The notes: generated by a model not told the origin, from the letters alone. A stretch of DNA of 64,000 nt from Dyadobacter sp. (GCF_017744695.1 NZ_JAGIAS010000005.1:434001-498000); one strand, 5' to 3'. Counted from the first letter of the stretch, positions 25,674-34,229 are shown. A program made the numbers and translations.

Positions 25674-27026
25674 TCAATATTCATCATTCAGGCCAAAAAT
25701 CCGCTTGTTTGTTCGCCATTTTCCCCGTGTAAAGTCCGGGATCTCAACGGGCGAGCTTCCACGGGCAATGGAAAGTTCGGAAAGCGGACTGATAGCGCTC
25801 CACACAGCCGCGTCGTAAACGTCGATCGGCGGCGCGGTTTTACGTTTGATGGCTTCCACAAACCCGCGTAGCACAAAGTAGTCGATGCCCCCGTGGCCTG
25901 CATTCTCAGCTTCTTTGGCATACTTTGTCCAAAGCGGGTGGTCGTTTTTATCGAGATAGGGTTTGTCGGGTTCGCCAACGTGCTCTTTAGGTGATACGCC
26001 TTCGAGGTAAATCGTGTGGCCGTCGTTCATCCAGATGCCTTCCGTCCCCTGCGCGCGGAATGCGAGCGAGTAGGGGCGTGGCGAATTGGTGTCGTGGATC
26101 AGCACGATATTCTCCCCATTGTAGCATTGGATCATCGTGGTTACAATATCGCCCAGTTTGAAATTGACTTTCGCATTGGGATGATCTTTGCCGCCGTGGT
26201 CTACAATATATTTATGTAAACCGCGTGATTTGGTAGACATGGAGGTCAGATGTGTAAAACAGTTGCCCCGGTTAATGTCGAGCCAGTGCGCCACCGGGCC
26301 GAGGCCGTGGGTAGGGTAGAGGTCGCCGTTACGATCGACTGAATGCTGGGTGCGCCATTTAGCTTCGGAAAAGCCTTTTGCACCAAATTCGACACCGTGC
26401 CCTTCATTGCTTTTGCCGGTATTGAACTTGATTCCCCGCAAATCGTGCTGGTACCCGCAGTGCGCGTAGGTCATTTCGCCGAACATACCTTCGCGGATCA
26501 TTTTGAGAATGGCCATGACATCGCGGCGGTAACACACGTTTTCAAGGATCATGCAATGCGAGCCGGTCTTTTCAAAAGTATTGACCAAATCCCACGATTC
26601 TTGCAGCGTCACAGTCGCCGAAACTTCCACTGCGGTATATTTTCCCGCATTCATCGAGGCCAGCGCCATCGGCACGTGCCATTGCCAGGGTGTGGCGATG
26701 AGCACACCGTCGAGGTCGTCGCGTTTGACGAGGTTCATGAAATCCTCTTCGCCTTTGGAATACACTGCGGGAGCTTTCCTTCCTGCCTTTTTGATCTTAT
26801 CGAGTGTGATATTGACGGCCTCGGGATCGATGTCGCATATCGCATTGATTTCCACATCCGGGCGGAAAAGCGCCTGCTCCACATGATTCCGGCCACGCAG
26901 CCCGACGCCGATAAATCCTAAACGTACATTTCCTGCCGGTTTTTCTTTTTTCAAATGAAGCGATGGCATAAGCCCTGCGACGGGCGCAGCCAGCGCTGTT
27001 TTTTGCAGAAAATCACGTCTATCCAT
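25674..27026 (-). CDS. GH109-type Gfo/Idh/MocA glycosidase (alpha-N-acetylgalactosaminidase-like)
   Basis: 450 residues. A Tat-type leader (MDRRDFLQKTALAAPVAGLM) precedes an NAD-binding Rossmann domain (RLGFIGVGLRGRNHVEQAL) and an oxidoreductase C-terminal domain. The segment NGDLYPTHGLGPVAHWLDIN with the following MSTKSRGLHKYI is characteristic of GH109 enzymes, which use tightly bound NAD to cleave alpha-N-acetylgalactosaminides. With the MFS transporter and GHMP kinase downstream this forms a compact glycan-to-sugar-phosphate route. A LacI/cre-like site (27152-27165) lies 126 bases upstream. A plain secreted oxidoreductase is the alternative. Confidence 0.85.
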   Translation of the reverse strand: MDRRDFLQKTALAAPVAGLMPSLHLKKEKPAGNVRLGFIGVGLRGRNHVEQALFRPDVEINAICDIDPEAVNITLDKIKKAGRKAPAVYSKGEEDFMNLVKRDDLDGVLIATPWQWHVPMALASMNAGKYTAVEVSATVTLQESWDLVNTFEKTGSHCMILENVCYRRDVMAILKMIREGMFGEMTYAHCGYQHDLRGIKFNTGKSNEGHGVEFGAKGFSEAKWRTQHSVDRNGDLYPTHGLGPVAHWLDINRGNCFTHLTSMSTKSRGLHKYIVDHGGKDHPNAKVNFKLGDIVTTMIQCYNGENIVLIHDTNSPRPYSLAFRAQGTEGIWMNDGHTIYLEGVSPKEHVGEPDKPYLDKNDHPLWTKYAKEAENAGHGGIDYFVLRGFVEAIKRKTAPPIDVYDAAVWSAISPLSELSIARGSSPVEIPDFTRGKWRTNKRIFGLNDEY

Positions 27027-27331
27027 ATCAGAATCTGTTGAAAGTTAGCGACTAGGTTGGTAGAAGATTATTTGGTCTTACCCTGTCCGGGGCTGCAATT
27101 TACACGCAAATGCCAGATTTTTAAATTTTTTTATTAATTAAAAATTGACATTGCGAACGCTTTCGGGTAATACTAAATAGGAATGCCGTGAACAATTTGC
27201 TAGCTTACAGCGTTTACCCAAAGCAAGAGACTTCTGAGAGCGACTCACAGCATGCTCGAACCCTTAAATGTGTTGGACACAAACTTTGTAACGACATTTA
27301 AGGCAAATTAAAATTTTAAGTGGTTTAAAAT
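27027..27331. other. Divergent intergenic region GH109 operon / pterin genes
   Basis: 305 bases without a gene. It contains an A/T-rich near-palindrome (TTTTTATTAATTAAAAA region, 27126-27143) and a cre-like inverted repeat at 27152-27165. Nothing else was recognised. Confidence 0.5.
27152..27165 (-). promoter_or_regulatory. Possible LacI/GalR-type operator of the GH109 operon
   Basis: TGCGAACGCTTTCG (minus strand CGAAAGCGTTCGCA) has CGAA/TTCG arms around a central CG and matches 12 of 14 positions of the cre consensus TGWAARCGYTWNCW. No LacI regulator is encoded in the window. Confidence 0.3.
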
Positions 27332-27748
27332 ATGGTGCAAAAGGTGGCGGTGTTCCGGAAGGAGCATTTCAATGCAGCCCATCGTCTTCATAATCCGGAC
27401 TGGCCGGAGGAAAAGAACAGGGACGTTTTCGGCAAATGCAACAATCCCAACTTTCATGGACACAACTATGAGTTGATCGTGCAAGTAACGGGGCCCGTTG
27501 ATCCCGAAACCGGTTACGTGATCGACATGAAAGTGTTGAGCGCCATATTGAAGGAATCCGTTATCGACCGGTTTGACCACCGGAACCTGAATCTCGACGT
27601 GGTAGAATTCAAAACCCTTAATCCGACCGCAGAAAATATCGCGATCGTTATTTATTCAATTATAAGACCCAAAATTGAAGCAGGTCTCGACCTGAAAATC
27701 AGACTATATGAAACAGAACGGAATTTTGTCGAGTATCCAGTCCAGTGA
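27332..27748 (+). CDS. 6-pyruvoyl-tetrahydropterin synthase family protein
   Basis: 138 residues of the PTPS/QueD fold. Zinc ligands appear in KEHFNAAHRLH and NFHGHNY. The catalytic-Cys region reads GKCNNPNFHGHNY, nearly the animal PTPS signature and unlike the shorter C-x3-HGH of QueD. Other PTPS-like parts are DRFDHRNLNLDV and the end LYETERNFVEY. It could convert dihydroneopterin triphosphate to a pyruvoyl-pterin (biopterin-like route) or make 6-carboxytetrahydropterin for queuosine. It overlaps folE, whose product makes its substrate, by 41 bases. Confidence 0.88.
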   Translation: MVQKVAVFRKEHFNAAHRLHNPDWPEEKNRDVFGKCNNPNFHGHNYELIVQVTGPVDPETGYVIDMKVLSAILKESVIDRFDHRNLNLDVVEFKTLNPTAENIAIVIYSIIRPKIEAGLDLKIRLYETERNFVEYPVQ

Positions 27749-28397
27749 AGCTTTGGACATTGAAGAGGTTGGTGACGATCATTTGTTTTCAGGAATAGAG
27801 ACACCCCTCCGCGCCGACGCGTTCGCGATGGAGGACGAGCTTAAAATGGAGCTTATTGAAAAGCATTTCCGCCATATCATGGAGATTATGGGGCTCGATA
27901 TGACGGACGATAGTTTGAAAGGCACGCCGAAACGGGTTGCGAAAATGTACATCAAGGAGGTTTTCAGCGGTCTGGATCCCAAGAACAAGCCCGCTATCGC
28001 CCTTTTTGATAACAAGTATAAATATAACCAAATGCTTGTGGAGAAGGATATTTCGGTATTCTCGAACTGCGAGCACCACTTTGTGCCCATTTACGGCAAG
28101 GCTCACGTGGCTTATATTTCGAGCGGAAAGGTGATTGGTTTGTCGAAACTGAATCGCATTGTAGAATACTACTCCAAACGCCCGCAGGTACAGGAGCGGC
28201 TTACCGTGCAAATCGCTAACGAATTAAAAGAGGCATTACAAACGGAAGATGTTGCCGTGGTAATCGACGCGCAGCACATGTGCGTACAGTCACGCGGGAT
28301 CCGCGACTCAGGCAGCTCGACAGTTACGGCCTATTACGGCGGTAAATTCGAGGAGGAAACGACCAAGAAGGAGTTTTTGGCCTATCTCGGAATGTAG
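27708..28397 (+). CDS. folE: GTP cyclohydrolase I
   Basis: 229 residues. FolE converts GTP to 7,8-dihydroneopterin triphosphate, the first pterin intermediate for folate. Visible features are the zinc and catalytic motif SNCEHHFVPIYG, the GLSKLNRIVEYYSKRPQVQE segment and the second zinc cysteine in QHMCVQSRGIRD. The first about 40 residues (IEEVGDDHLFSGIETPLRAD) are a nonconserved lead. The start lies inside the preceding pterin synthase gene (41-base overlap); a later start such as the Met at residue 41 is possible, but the pair is in any case translationally coupled. Confidence 0.95.
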   Translation: MKQNGILSSIQSSEALDIEEVGDDHLFSGIETPLRADAFAMEDELKMELIEKHFRHIMEIMGLDMTDDSLKGTPKRVAKMYIKEVFSGLDPKNKPAIALFDNKYKYNQMLVEKDISVFSNCEHHFVPIYGKAHVAYISSGKVIGLSKLNRIVEYYSKRPQVQERLTVQIANELKEALQTEDVAVVIDAQHMCVQSRGIRDSGSSTVTAYYGGKFEEETTKKEFLAYLGM

Positions 28398-28403
28398 GGC
28401 GAT

Positions 28404-28475
28404 CATGTCATGCTGAGCGCAGTCGAAACATATTGGCGCGATGCAAATACCCTTCGACTCCGCTCAGGGTGACAT
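28404..28475. repeat. Degenerate intergenic inverted repeat (CTGAGCG family)
   Basis: ATGTCATGCTGAGCGCAGTC and the opposing GACTCCGCTCAGGGTGACAT form imperfect arms around a 27-base loop. It is a relative of the perfect element at 6872-6930 and follows folE immediately. Confidence 0.75.
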
Positions 28476-28500
28476 AGGCGGTCTTGCGTGAATTTAGGAG

Positions 28501-28551
28501 CTATAAATGACAACACCTGGCAAGCTATTTGTCAGGTGTTGTCATTTATAG
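28501..28551. terminator. 19-bp perfect hairpin between convergent genes
   Basis: CTATAAATGACAACACCTG (28501-28519) pairs perfectly with CAGGTGTTGTCATTTATAG (28533-28551) across 13 bases. It lies between folE and the isomerase-like gene, both ending here, so a bidirectional transcription stop is likely although no T-run is present. It is built from the 10-bp TNGTCA repeat that continues to 28575. Confidence 0.5.
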
Positions 28552-28579
28552 TCAAGTGTTGTCACTTGTTGTTACGGAT
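28522..28579. repeat. 10-bp phased TNGTCA array
   Basis: Units TATTTGTCAGG, TGTTGTCATT, TATAGTCAAG, TGTTGTCACT, TGTTGTTACG repeat the GTCA core every 10 bases, as in the arrays at 10865-11087 and 40693-40770. Confidence 0.7.
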
Positions 28580-28583
28580 GCGA

Positions 28584-29507
28584 TTACACGGTTGGCCCTA
28601 CGCGTTCGAGGAGCGCTTTGGTCGCCTTGATACCATCATATTCGGAAAGCTTGCTTCCTTCGTACTCAATACCTGCAATGCCTTTGAAGCCGCTGGCTTT
28701 TACTACTTTCAGGATTTTAGCGTAGTCGGTTTCGATACAGTTGCCTTTTTCATCGAAATCGTATGTTTTCGCGCTCACGCCTTTGGCGAAAGGCATCAGC
28801 TCCTGAGTTCCCAGGTAACGGTCGTAAGATTCTTCGCAGCCGTTGGCCGAACGTTTGATACAGAAGTTACCGAAATCAGGCAGGGTACCTACGTTTTTCA
28901 TATTCACCTGCTTCATCACACCCGACAACCATTTGCCGTTTGATGAAGAACCACCGTGGTTTTCAACGATCACATTGATGCCGGTTTTGGCAGCGAATTC
29001 GCCCAGTTTACCCAGACCGTCCACCGCAGCTTTCGCGATTTCTTCGTCGGAACCTTTACCGTGTGCATTCACGCGGATGGTTTTGCAGCCCAGGTATTTC
29101 GCAGCTTCCACCCATTTATAGTGGTTTTCAACCGCTTTGTTACGCACCGCAGCGTCGAGTTCGCCCAGGCCGCCTTCACCGTCGATCATGATCAGGTTGT
29201 TGGTCACGCCATTGTCTTTGGCTCTTTTCAGCAGCTCGGCGAGGTAAGTTTTATCTTCTGCTTTGTCTTTGAAGAACTGGTTTACATATTCTACGATCGA
29301 GATACCGAACTCTTTTTTAGCCAGTTCAGGGAAATCGAGGTTAGTCAGTTTTTTCGCGAAAAGAGCCTTATGCAATGACCATTCGGCCAGTGAAATGTCA
29401 AACCAGAGTTTTTTAGCCGCCGGTTCGGCGAACAAATCAGTGAATGCAGAGGCCGCAAGCGCAGTGGCTCCGGCCTTTTTAAGGAAATCGCGACGAGAAA
29501 AGTCCAT
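28584..29507 (-). CDS. Tat-exported sugar phosphate isomerase/epimerase-like TIM barrel
   Basis: 307 residues. The leader MDFSRRDFLKKAGATALAAS is a clear twin-arginine signal (SRRDFLKK), so the protein is probably periplasmic. The rest is an AP-endonuclease-2/xylose-isomerase-type barrel: IRVNAHGKGSDEE, INVIVENHGGSSSNG (metal-binding Glu region), GTLPDFGNFC and IAGIEYEGSKLSEY. Such proteins in Bacteroidota are annotated as hydroxypyruvate isomerase-like or sugar isomerases; a substrate cannot be named. It is 26 bases downstream of the CDF transporter gene. Confidence 0.85.
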   Translation of the reverse strand: MDFSRRDFLKKAGATALAASAFTDLFAEPAAKKLWFDISLAEWSLHKALFAKKLTNLDFPELAKKEFGISIVEYVNQFFKDKAEDKTYLAELLKRAKDNGVTNNLIMIDGEGGLGELDAAVRNKAVENHYKWVEAAKYLGCKTIRVNAHGKGSDEEIAKAAVDGLGKLGEFAAKTGINVIVENHGGSSSNGKWLSGVMKQVNMKNVGTLPDFGNFCIKRSANGCEESYDRYLGTQELMPFAKGVSAKTYDFDEKGNCIETDYAKILKVVKASGFKGIAGIEYEGSKLSEYDGIKATKALLERVGPTV

Positions 29508-29533
29508 GATTGGTTAGAATTTAGATTTGATTA

Positions 29534-30547
29534 TTATTCCTGAATATTGATTCTGGCTTCGCGGTACAGCTTCTCATTTTTGGTGAGCTTTGCTGCGTCC
29601 CATTCAATGTCCTGCACGAACGCGTGCTGGCGGACGGGACAATTGTCGATCCTGCAAAAGTAGCAACATTGGTATACGCATGGATCGGCGTGAACAAAAA
29701 TTTCCGTTTCACCCACTTGCGGTGCTTTCAGAATGTTCTCGAAATCGTGGATCGTCTCGTGTACTTTTTGCAATTCCCAGTAATAGGGTAAAGTCAGGTG
29801 GCAGTCGATATGCAGGTCGGAGCCGTATTGCTGGGCGCGGAGATTATGGACGTCGATCCACTCGTTCTTTTTGTTCTCATTTAAAGTACGGATCACTTTA
29901 TCGAGCAGTAACTCATCGCTGGCATCCATCAGGCCGGCCACAGATTTGCTTACCAGCTGCGAACCGCTGTAAGCCAGGAAAAGCCCGAACAGAAGGGAAG
30001 CGACGCTATCGATCCACATATAGCCCGTCAGCATGATCAAACCTACACTTAAAATGAGGACCACGCTGCTGATGCTGTCGGACATTAAATGCTTCCCGTC
30101 TGCGACCAATGCCAGCGAGTTCGCCCGGCGGCCTTCGGTGAGCAGTTTGTAGCCAATGGCCGTATTGACAAAAATCGTGAAAACAATAAACAGCGAGCCT
30201 TGCGCCAGGTTTTCGATTGGCGCTGGGTCCATTAGTCTTTTCACGGCCTCTACCACAATGAATATCGATGCGATGATGATCAATGCGCCCTCAAAACCTG
30301 CTGAAAAAAACTCTACTTTGCCGTGGCCGTAAGGATGGTTCCGGTCTTTGGGTTGAGAAGATAGGTAAACGCTGTAAAACGCAAAACCACTTGCGATTAC
30401 ATTGATAATCGATTCCAGAGCATCGCTCAGAATGGCGTTGGAAGAGGTAAGATAGAATGCAAAAAACTTTAATGCTGTCAACAGAATGCTGGCTACAAAA
30501 GACAGCATGATGAGACGTTGTTTAAGCTTATTTTGGTTTATTTGCAT
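29534..30547 (-). CDS. Cation diffusion facilitator metal efflux transporter
   Basis: 337 residues with six membrane helices (about 10-30, 38-58, 75-97, 110-130, 148-170, 178-196). CDF pumps exchange Zn, Fe, Co or Mn for protons. Site A residues are visible in SDALESIIN (helix 2) and ADGKHLMSDSISS (helix 5), with the loop HPYGHGKVEFF between helices 2 and 3. The cytoplasmic domain (about 205-290) is followed by an unusual Cys-rich tail, DPCVYQCCYFCRIDNCPVRQ, that could bind metal. A minus-strand -7-like box (TATTTTTG) lies at 30570-30577. Confidence 0.92.
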   Translation of the reverse strand: MQINQNKLKQRLIMLSFVASILLTALKFFAFYLTSSNAILSDALESIINVIASGFAFYSVYLSSQPKDRNHPYGHGKVEFFSAGFEGALIIIASIFIVVEAVKRLMDPAPIENLAQGSLFIVFTIFVNTAIGYKLLTEGRRANSLALVADGKHLMSDSISSVVLILSVGLIMLTGYMWIDSVASLLFGLFLAYSGSQLVSKSVAGLMDASDELLLDKVIRTLNENKKNEWIDVHNLRAQQYGSDLHIDCHLTLPYYWELQKVHETIHDFENILKAPQVGETEIFVHADPCVYQCCYFCRIDNCPVRQHAFVQDIEWDAAKLTKNEKLYREARINIQE

Positions 30548-30585
30548 TTGAGATTTGTCAATGAAAAGCCAAAAATACTAAGAAA

Positions 30586-31140
30586 ATGCGGGTTATATCC
30601 ACTGAAAATAACTGGAAAACACTATCGTCGGAAACCGTTTATGAGAATGCCTGGCTGGAACTCAGTCACCGTGACGTGATTAACCCCTCGGGCAACAAAG
30701 GCATTTACGGTTTGGTTAAATTTAAAAATCAGGCGATAGGGGTGATCCCGGTGGACAGCGACAACAACATTTACCTCGTAGGCCAGTACCGTTACGCAAT
30801 CGACGAATATTCCTGGGAAATTCCCGAGGGCGGCGGTGCACTGGGTGCGGATCCGCTCGACGCCGCCAAGCGCGAGTTGAAAGAGGAAACCGGCCTTTTG
30901 GCTAACAAGTGGACGAAACTCTCCCGCATTCACACATCCAACTCGGCAACTAACGAAGAGGGCTTCCTGTTCATTGCCGAGGAGCTCACGCAAGATCAGG
31001 CCGAGCCGGAAGATACCGAAGATCTGCAAGTCTGGAAATTACCTTTGAAAGAAGCGGTAGAAATGGTTATGCGCTCCGAAATCACCGATTCGCTTTCGGT
31101 TGCAGCCATATTAATGACCGCGAGACTGAAAGGTATCTGA
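30586..31140 (+). CDS. NUDIX hydrolase (ADP-ribose pyrophosphatase-like)
   Basis: 184 residues. The NUDIX box is GGGALGADPLDAAKRELKEE followed by TGL; the REL-x-EE-x-GL core is intact while the first Glu of the consensus is Ala. Upstream IGVIPVDSDNNIYLVGQYRY and SWEIPEGG fit the ADP-ribose/nucleoside-diphosphate-sugar hydrolase subgroup. It would clean up ADP-ribose or similar nucleotides in the cytoplasm. The lysE-type gene starts two bases after its stop codon, so they share a transcript. Confidence 0.92.
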   Translation: MRVISTENNWKTLSSETVYENAWLELSHRDVINPSGNKGIYGLVKFKNQAIGVIPVDSDNNIYLVGQYRYAIDEYSWEIPEGGGALGADPLDAAKRELKEETGLLANKWTKLSRIHTSNSATNEEGFLFIAEELTQDQAEPEDTEDLQVWKLPLKEAVEMVMRSEITDSLSVAAILMTARLKGI

Positions 31141-31141
31141 T

Positions 31142-31756
31142 ATGCTGCAAGCACTACTTTACGGGACGCTGACGGGCGTCGCATTATGTCTTACTTTTGG
31201 GACCGTATTTTTTTCACTGGTCCAAAACAGCGTCGATAACGGGTATCGTACGGGGATTAAAATCGCTTTCGGCGTATTTATCTGTGATATTATCTTCGTC
31301 TTCTTTGCCATTTTCGGCACTGCATTGCTGCCCGATATTCCCAATTTTCAGCAATGGATGGCCGGCGCGGGTGTGATATTTCTGACTGCATTAGGGTTAA
31401 GCAATATCATCAAAGGCCAGCCCCAGATCGCAGAACCGCAAACGCGTTTCGGGAATTTCCTTTACTATTTCACGACGGGCTTCCTGCTGAATGGCCTGAA
31501 TCCGGTGAACTTCATCAGCTGGGTTACGATTGCCTCGTACATCCGCACGAATCTGCATTTTAACCTCAACCAGGTGATATTGTTCTTTACCGCGAGCGTG
31601 ATTGCCGTGTTTTTGGTAGAAAGCGCCATCGCTGTTTTCGCGCACCGGCTCAAAAAGCTGTTTACGCCGAAAGTGGTGACCCTGTTTAACAAAGTGACAG
31701 GCGTGGTTTTTATTCTCATCGCCTGTCAGATTGCTTATACCAATTTTTTGAAGTAG
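31142..31756 (+). CDS. LysE-family amino acid exporter
   Basis: 204 residues with six membrane helices. It starts MLQALLYGTLTGVALCLTFG and contains GYRTGIKIAFGVFICDIIF and LNGLNPVNFISWVTIAS, the usual LysE/RhtB landmarks (Gly-rich first helix, N-P-V in the middle). Family members export amino acids and related metabolites. It follows the NUDIX gene with one intervening base and ends 3 bases before the convergent GH3 gene. Confidence 0.88.
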   Translation: MLQALLYGTLTGVALCLTFGTVFFSLVQNSVDNGYRTGIKIAFGVFICDIIFVFFAIFGTALLPDIPNFQQWMAGAGVIFLTALGLSNIIKGQPQIAEPQTRFGNFLYYFTTGFLLNGLNPVNFISWVTIASYIRTNLHFNLNQVILFFTASVIAVFLVESAIAVFAHRLKKLFTPKVVTLFNKVTGVVFILIACQIAYTNFLK

Positions 31757-31759
31757 GGG

Positions 31760-33328
31760 TTATTGTTTAATGTAACCTTCGGATCTCAGGAAGTTTTTCC
31801 AATCGTCGATCAGGTCTTTCTTGAAGACGCGGGGGAATTTGTTCTGCCCGCCGAGCTTGCCCTTGGACTCCATCCAGTCGTAGAATGCCTGGTTGGGCAG
31901 GACCGTTACGAACACTTCTTTCAATGCGTGACGGCGTTCTACGGCGTAGTCGTCGTTGAGTTCCGCGAGCTTTGCGTCGATTTTTTGTTTCAAAACCTCT
32001 GCATCTACATTGGATTCTTCTACGCCCACGTACCAGTCGTGCGCGAACAGGCTGCCGTGCTCAATGCCGCAAACGGTAAATTCTTTCACCGAAATACCCA
32101 TTTCACGGGAAACGAGGTCGATCGCCTTGTTCATATTATCCACTGAAAGGTGCTCACCGCAGAGGCTAAGGTAGTGCTTCGTGCGACCCGTAATGACGAT
32201 TTCGCCACGCGATTTGTCCACGAATTTCAGCGTGTCGCCGATCAGGTAGCGCCACGCGCCCGAGCAAGTCGACAGCAGTAATGCATATTCTTTTCCTTCT
32301 TCCACCTGGTCGATCATCAGCGTTTCGGGGTTATCGAGCATTACACCGTCCGAATCGAAGTTTTGAGGGGTGAAAGGGATAAATTCAAAGAACAGGCCAT
32401 TATCGCACACCAATTCCATCCCCACCGCACCCGGTCGGGACTGGTAAGCGATAAAACCTTCCGAAGCAAGGTAAGTATTGATGTAGGTCATCGGCTTGCC
32501 CAGCAACTTCTCGAAACCTTTGCGATACGGCTCAAACGAAACGCCTCCATGGGCGAACACTTGCAGGTTCGGCCAGATTTCGTGGATGTTTTTCACATTG
32601 TAATGCGCGATGATCTTTTCGAAAAGCAACTGGATCCACGCAGGCACGCCTACGACGAATCCGATGTCCCATTCGCTCGCTACGCGCGTAATCTCTTCCA
32701 GTTTCAGGCCCCAGTCGCGTTGTGCCGCGATTTTCTGGCCTGGTTTATAGTAAGGTCTGAACCAGCGCGGGATCTGCTGGATTTGAATACCACTCAAATC
32801 GCCTGCCAGACTGCCCGTGTCGTGCGGGTTCAGATTGGTACTGCCGCTGAGCATCAGGAATCCCTTTTCGTACAAATCAGGCGGCAGGTCTTTGTAGTGA
32901 CCTAATGAAAGAATCTGCCGGATGCTGGTCTTTTGAATAGCCTTTGTCATGGCCTTCGTCACCGGAATCTGCTTGGAGGCGGCCTCCGAGGTCCCCGAAC
33001 TCAATGCGTAATATTTAATCGTTCCCGGCCAGCACACGTCCTTTTCACCCTCCAGCGATTTGTGCCACCACTCGTTGAATATCTTGTTGTAATCGTACAC
33101 GGGAACGGTACGCTTGTAGAGCTCGTAAAATGCCCCTTTTTCACCGAAAAGAATGGTGGAAAGCAGTTCGTCGAAATTGTACTTCTCGCCAAACTCGGTA
33201 TATCTGGCCTTGGCCAGCAATTTGGCCAGGGTCTTTTTCTGCTGCTGGTGTAAACTTGCCTTGCGGCGGTTGGCAACGATGTTGCTGAAATGGATGCCTT
33301 TTTTTAATAAACTGCCTACTAATGCCAT
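31760..33328 (-). CDS. GH3-like (auxin-responsive GH3) adenylating enzyme
   Basis: 522 residues matching the GH3 family of acyl-adenylate/amide synthetases. ATP-binding motifs are YALSSGTSEAASKQIPV (near 107-123), TYINTYLASEGFIAYQ (near 285) and YLIGDTLKFVD (near 365). Plant members conjugate amino acids to jasmonate or auxin; in Bacteroidota the acid and amine partners are unknown. It is 14 bases downstream of surE on the same strand. The protein has no signal peptide, so it acts in the cytoplasm. Confidence 0.9.
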   Translation of the reverse strand: MALVGSLLKKGIHFSNIVANRRKASLHQQQKKTLAKLLAKARYTEFGEKYNFDELLSTILFGEKGAFYELYKRTVPVYDYNKIFNEWWHKSLEGEKDVCWPGTIKYYALSSGTSEAASKQIPVTKAMTKAIQKTSIRQILSLGHYKDLPPDLYEKGFLMLSGSTNLNPHDTGSLAGDLSGIQIQQIPRWFRPYYKPGQKIAAQRDWGLKLEEITRVASEWDIGFVVGVPAWIQLLFEKIIAHYNVKNIHEIWPNLQVFAHGGVSFEPYRKGFEKLLGKPMTYINTYLASEGFIAYQSRPGAVGMELVCDNGLFFEFIPFTPQNFDSDGVMLDNPETLMIDQVEEGKEYALLLSTCSGAWRYLIGDTLKFVDKSRGEIVITGRTKHYLSLCGEHLSVDNMNKAIDLVSREMGISVKEFTVCGIEHGSLFAHDWYVGVEESNVDAEVLKQKIDAKLAELNDDYAVERRHALKEVFVTVLPNQAFYDWMESKGKLGGQNKFPRVFKKDLIDDWKNFLRSEGYIKQ

Positions 33329-33342
33329 AGCTGTTGGTTAAA

Positions 33343-34110
33343 TTACAAATCCCAGGTCGATAGCTTTTTCAACGCTTCATACTCTGTCAGATCATATTGA
33401 CATGGCACCACTGAAATATAGTTGTTATCCAGCGCCCAGACATCGGTGTCTTCTTTTTCCGTATCAAAATTCACAAACTCGCCGGCCATCCAAAGGTAGC
33501 CGCGACCATTAGGGTCGACGCGATAATCAAATTTCTCCTGCCATTTAGCACGGGCCTGGCGGCACACTTTTACGCCTTTCAGCGCCAGGTCTGTTTTAGC
33601 AGGAATGTTCACATTCAATGCAATACCGTTTGGAATACCATTTTTCAAAGCCTCTTCCGTAATCGACTTGATGTAGGGAACAGCGTGGCTGAAATCCGCA
33701 TCCTCCCTGAAATCGCAAAGTGAAAAACCGATTGCGGGAATGCCTTCGATGGCCGCCTCAATAGCCGCCGACATGGTGCCGGAGTACAGCACGCTGATCG
33801 AGCTGTTGCTCCCATGGTTGATGCCGCTTACCACGAGGTCGGGCTTGCGGTCCTGCAACACGTAGTTTTTAGCCAGTTTAACGCAATCGGCCGGCGTTCC
33901 CGAGCATTCATATTCCGTCACATCATCAAAAATATGGGTGGAATAAAGCCTGAGCGGTTCACCGATGGTAATGGCATGGCCCATTCCCGACTGCGGGCTG
34001 TTGGGAGCGACCACGATCACCTCGCCCAGCGTCTGCATGATTTCAACCAGTGTTCGGATTCCTTTTGACGTTATTCCGTCGTCATTTGTAACTAAAATGA
34101 GGGGTTTCAT
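33343..34110 (-). CDS. surE: 5'/3'-nucleotidase SurE
   Basis: 255 residues. SurE removes phosphate from nucleoside 5'- and 3'-monophosphates and short polyphosphates. The metal site is in ILVTNDDGITSKGIRTL (D10, D11), with VVAPNSPQSGMGHAIT and VSGINHGSNSSISVLYSGTM completing the active site. It is the upstream partner of the GH3-like gene. The length and motifs agree with the family throughout. Confidence 0.96.
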   Translation of the reverse strand: MKPLILVTNDDGITSKGIRTLVEIMQTLGEVIVVAPNSPQSGMGHAITIGEPLRLYSTHIFDDVTEYECSGTPADCVKLAKNYVLQDRKPDLVVSGINHGSNSSISVLYSGTMSAAIEAAIEGIPAIGFSLCDFREDADFSHAVPYIKSITEEALKNGIPNGIALNVNIPAKTDLALKGVKVCRQARAKWQEKFDYRVDPNGRGYLWMAGEFVNFDTEKEDTDVWALDNNYISVVPCQYDLTEYEALKKLSTWDL

Positions 34111-34229
34111 ATATTTCTACTGATCGGGTGCTTAGCTGCTTCGTGCGATCTGGTCTGCCGGCTCAGTAACATGGTTTTTAAGTGAATAAATATTTAATTG
34201 CGCTTTTCAAGCTGCCAAATTTAAGCAAT

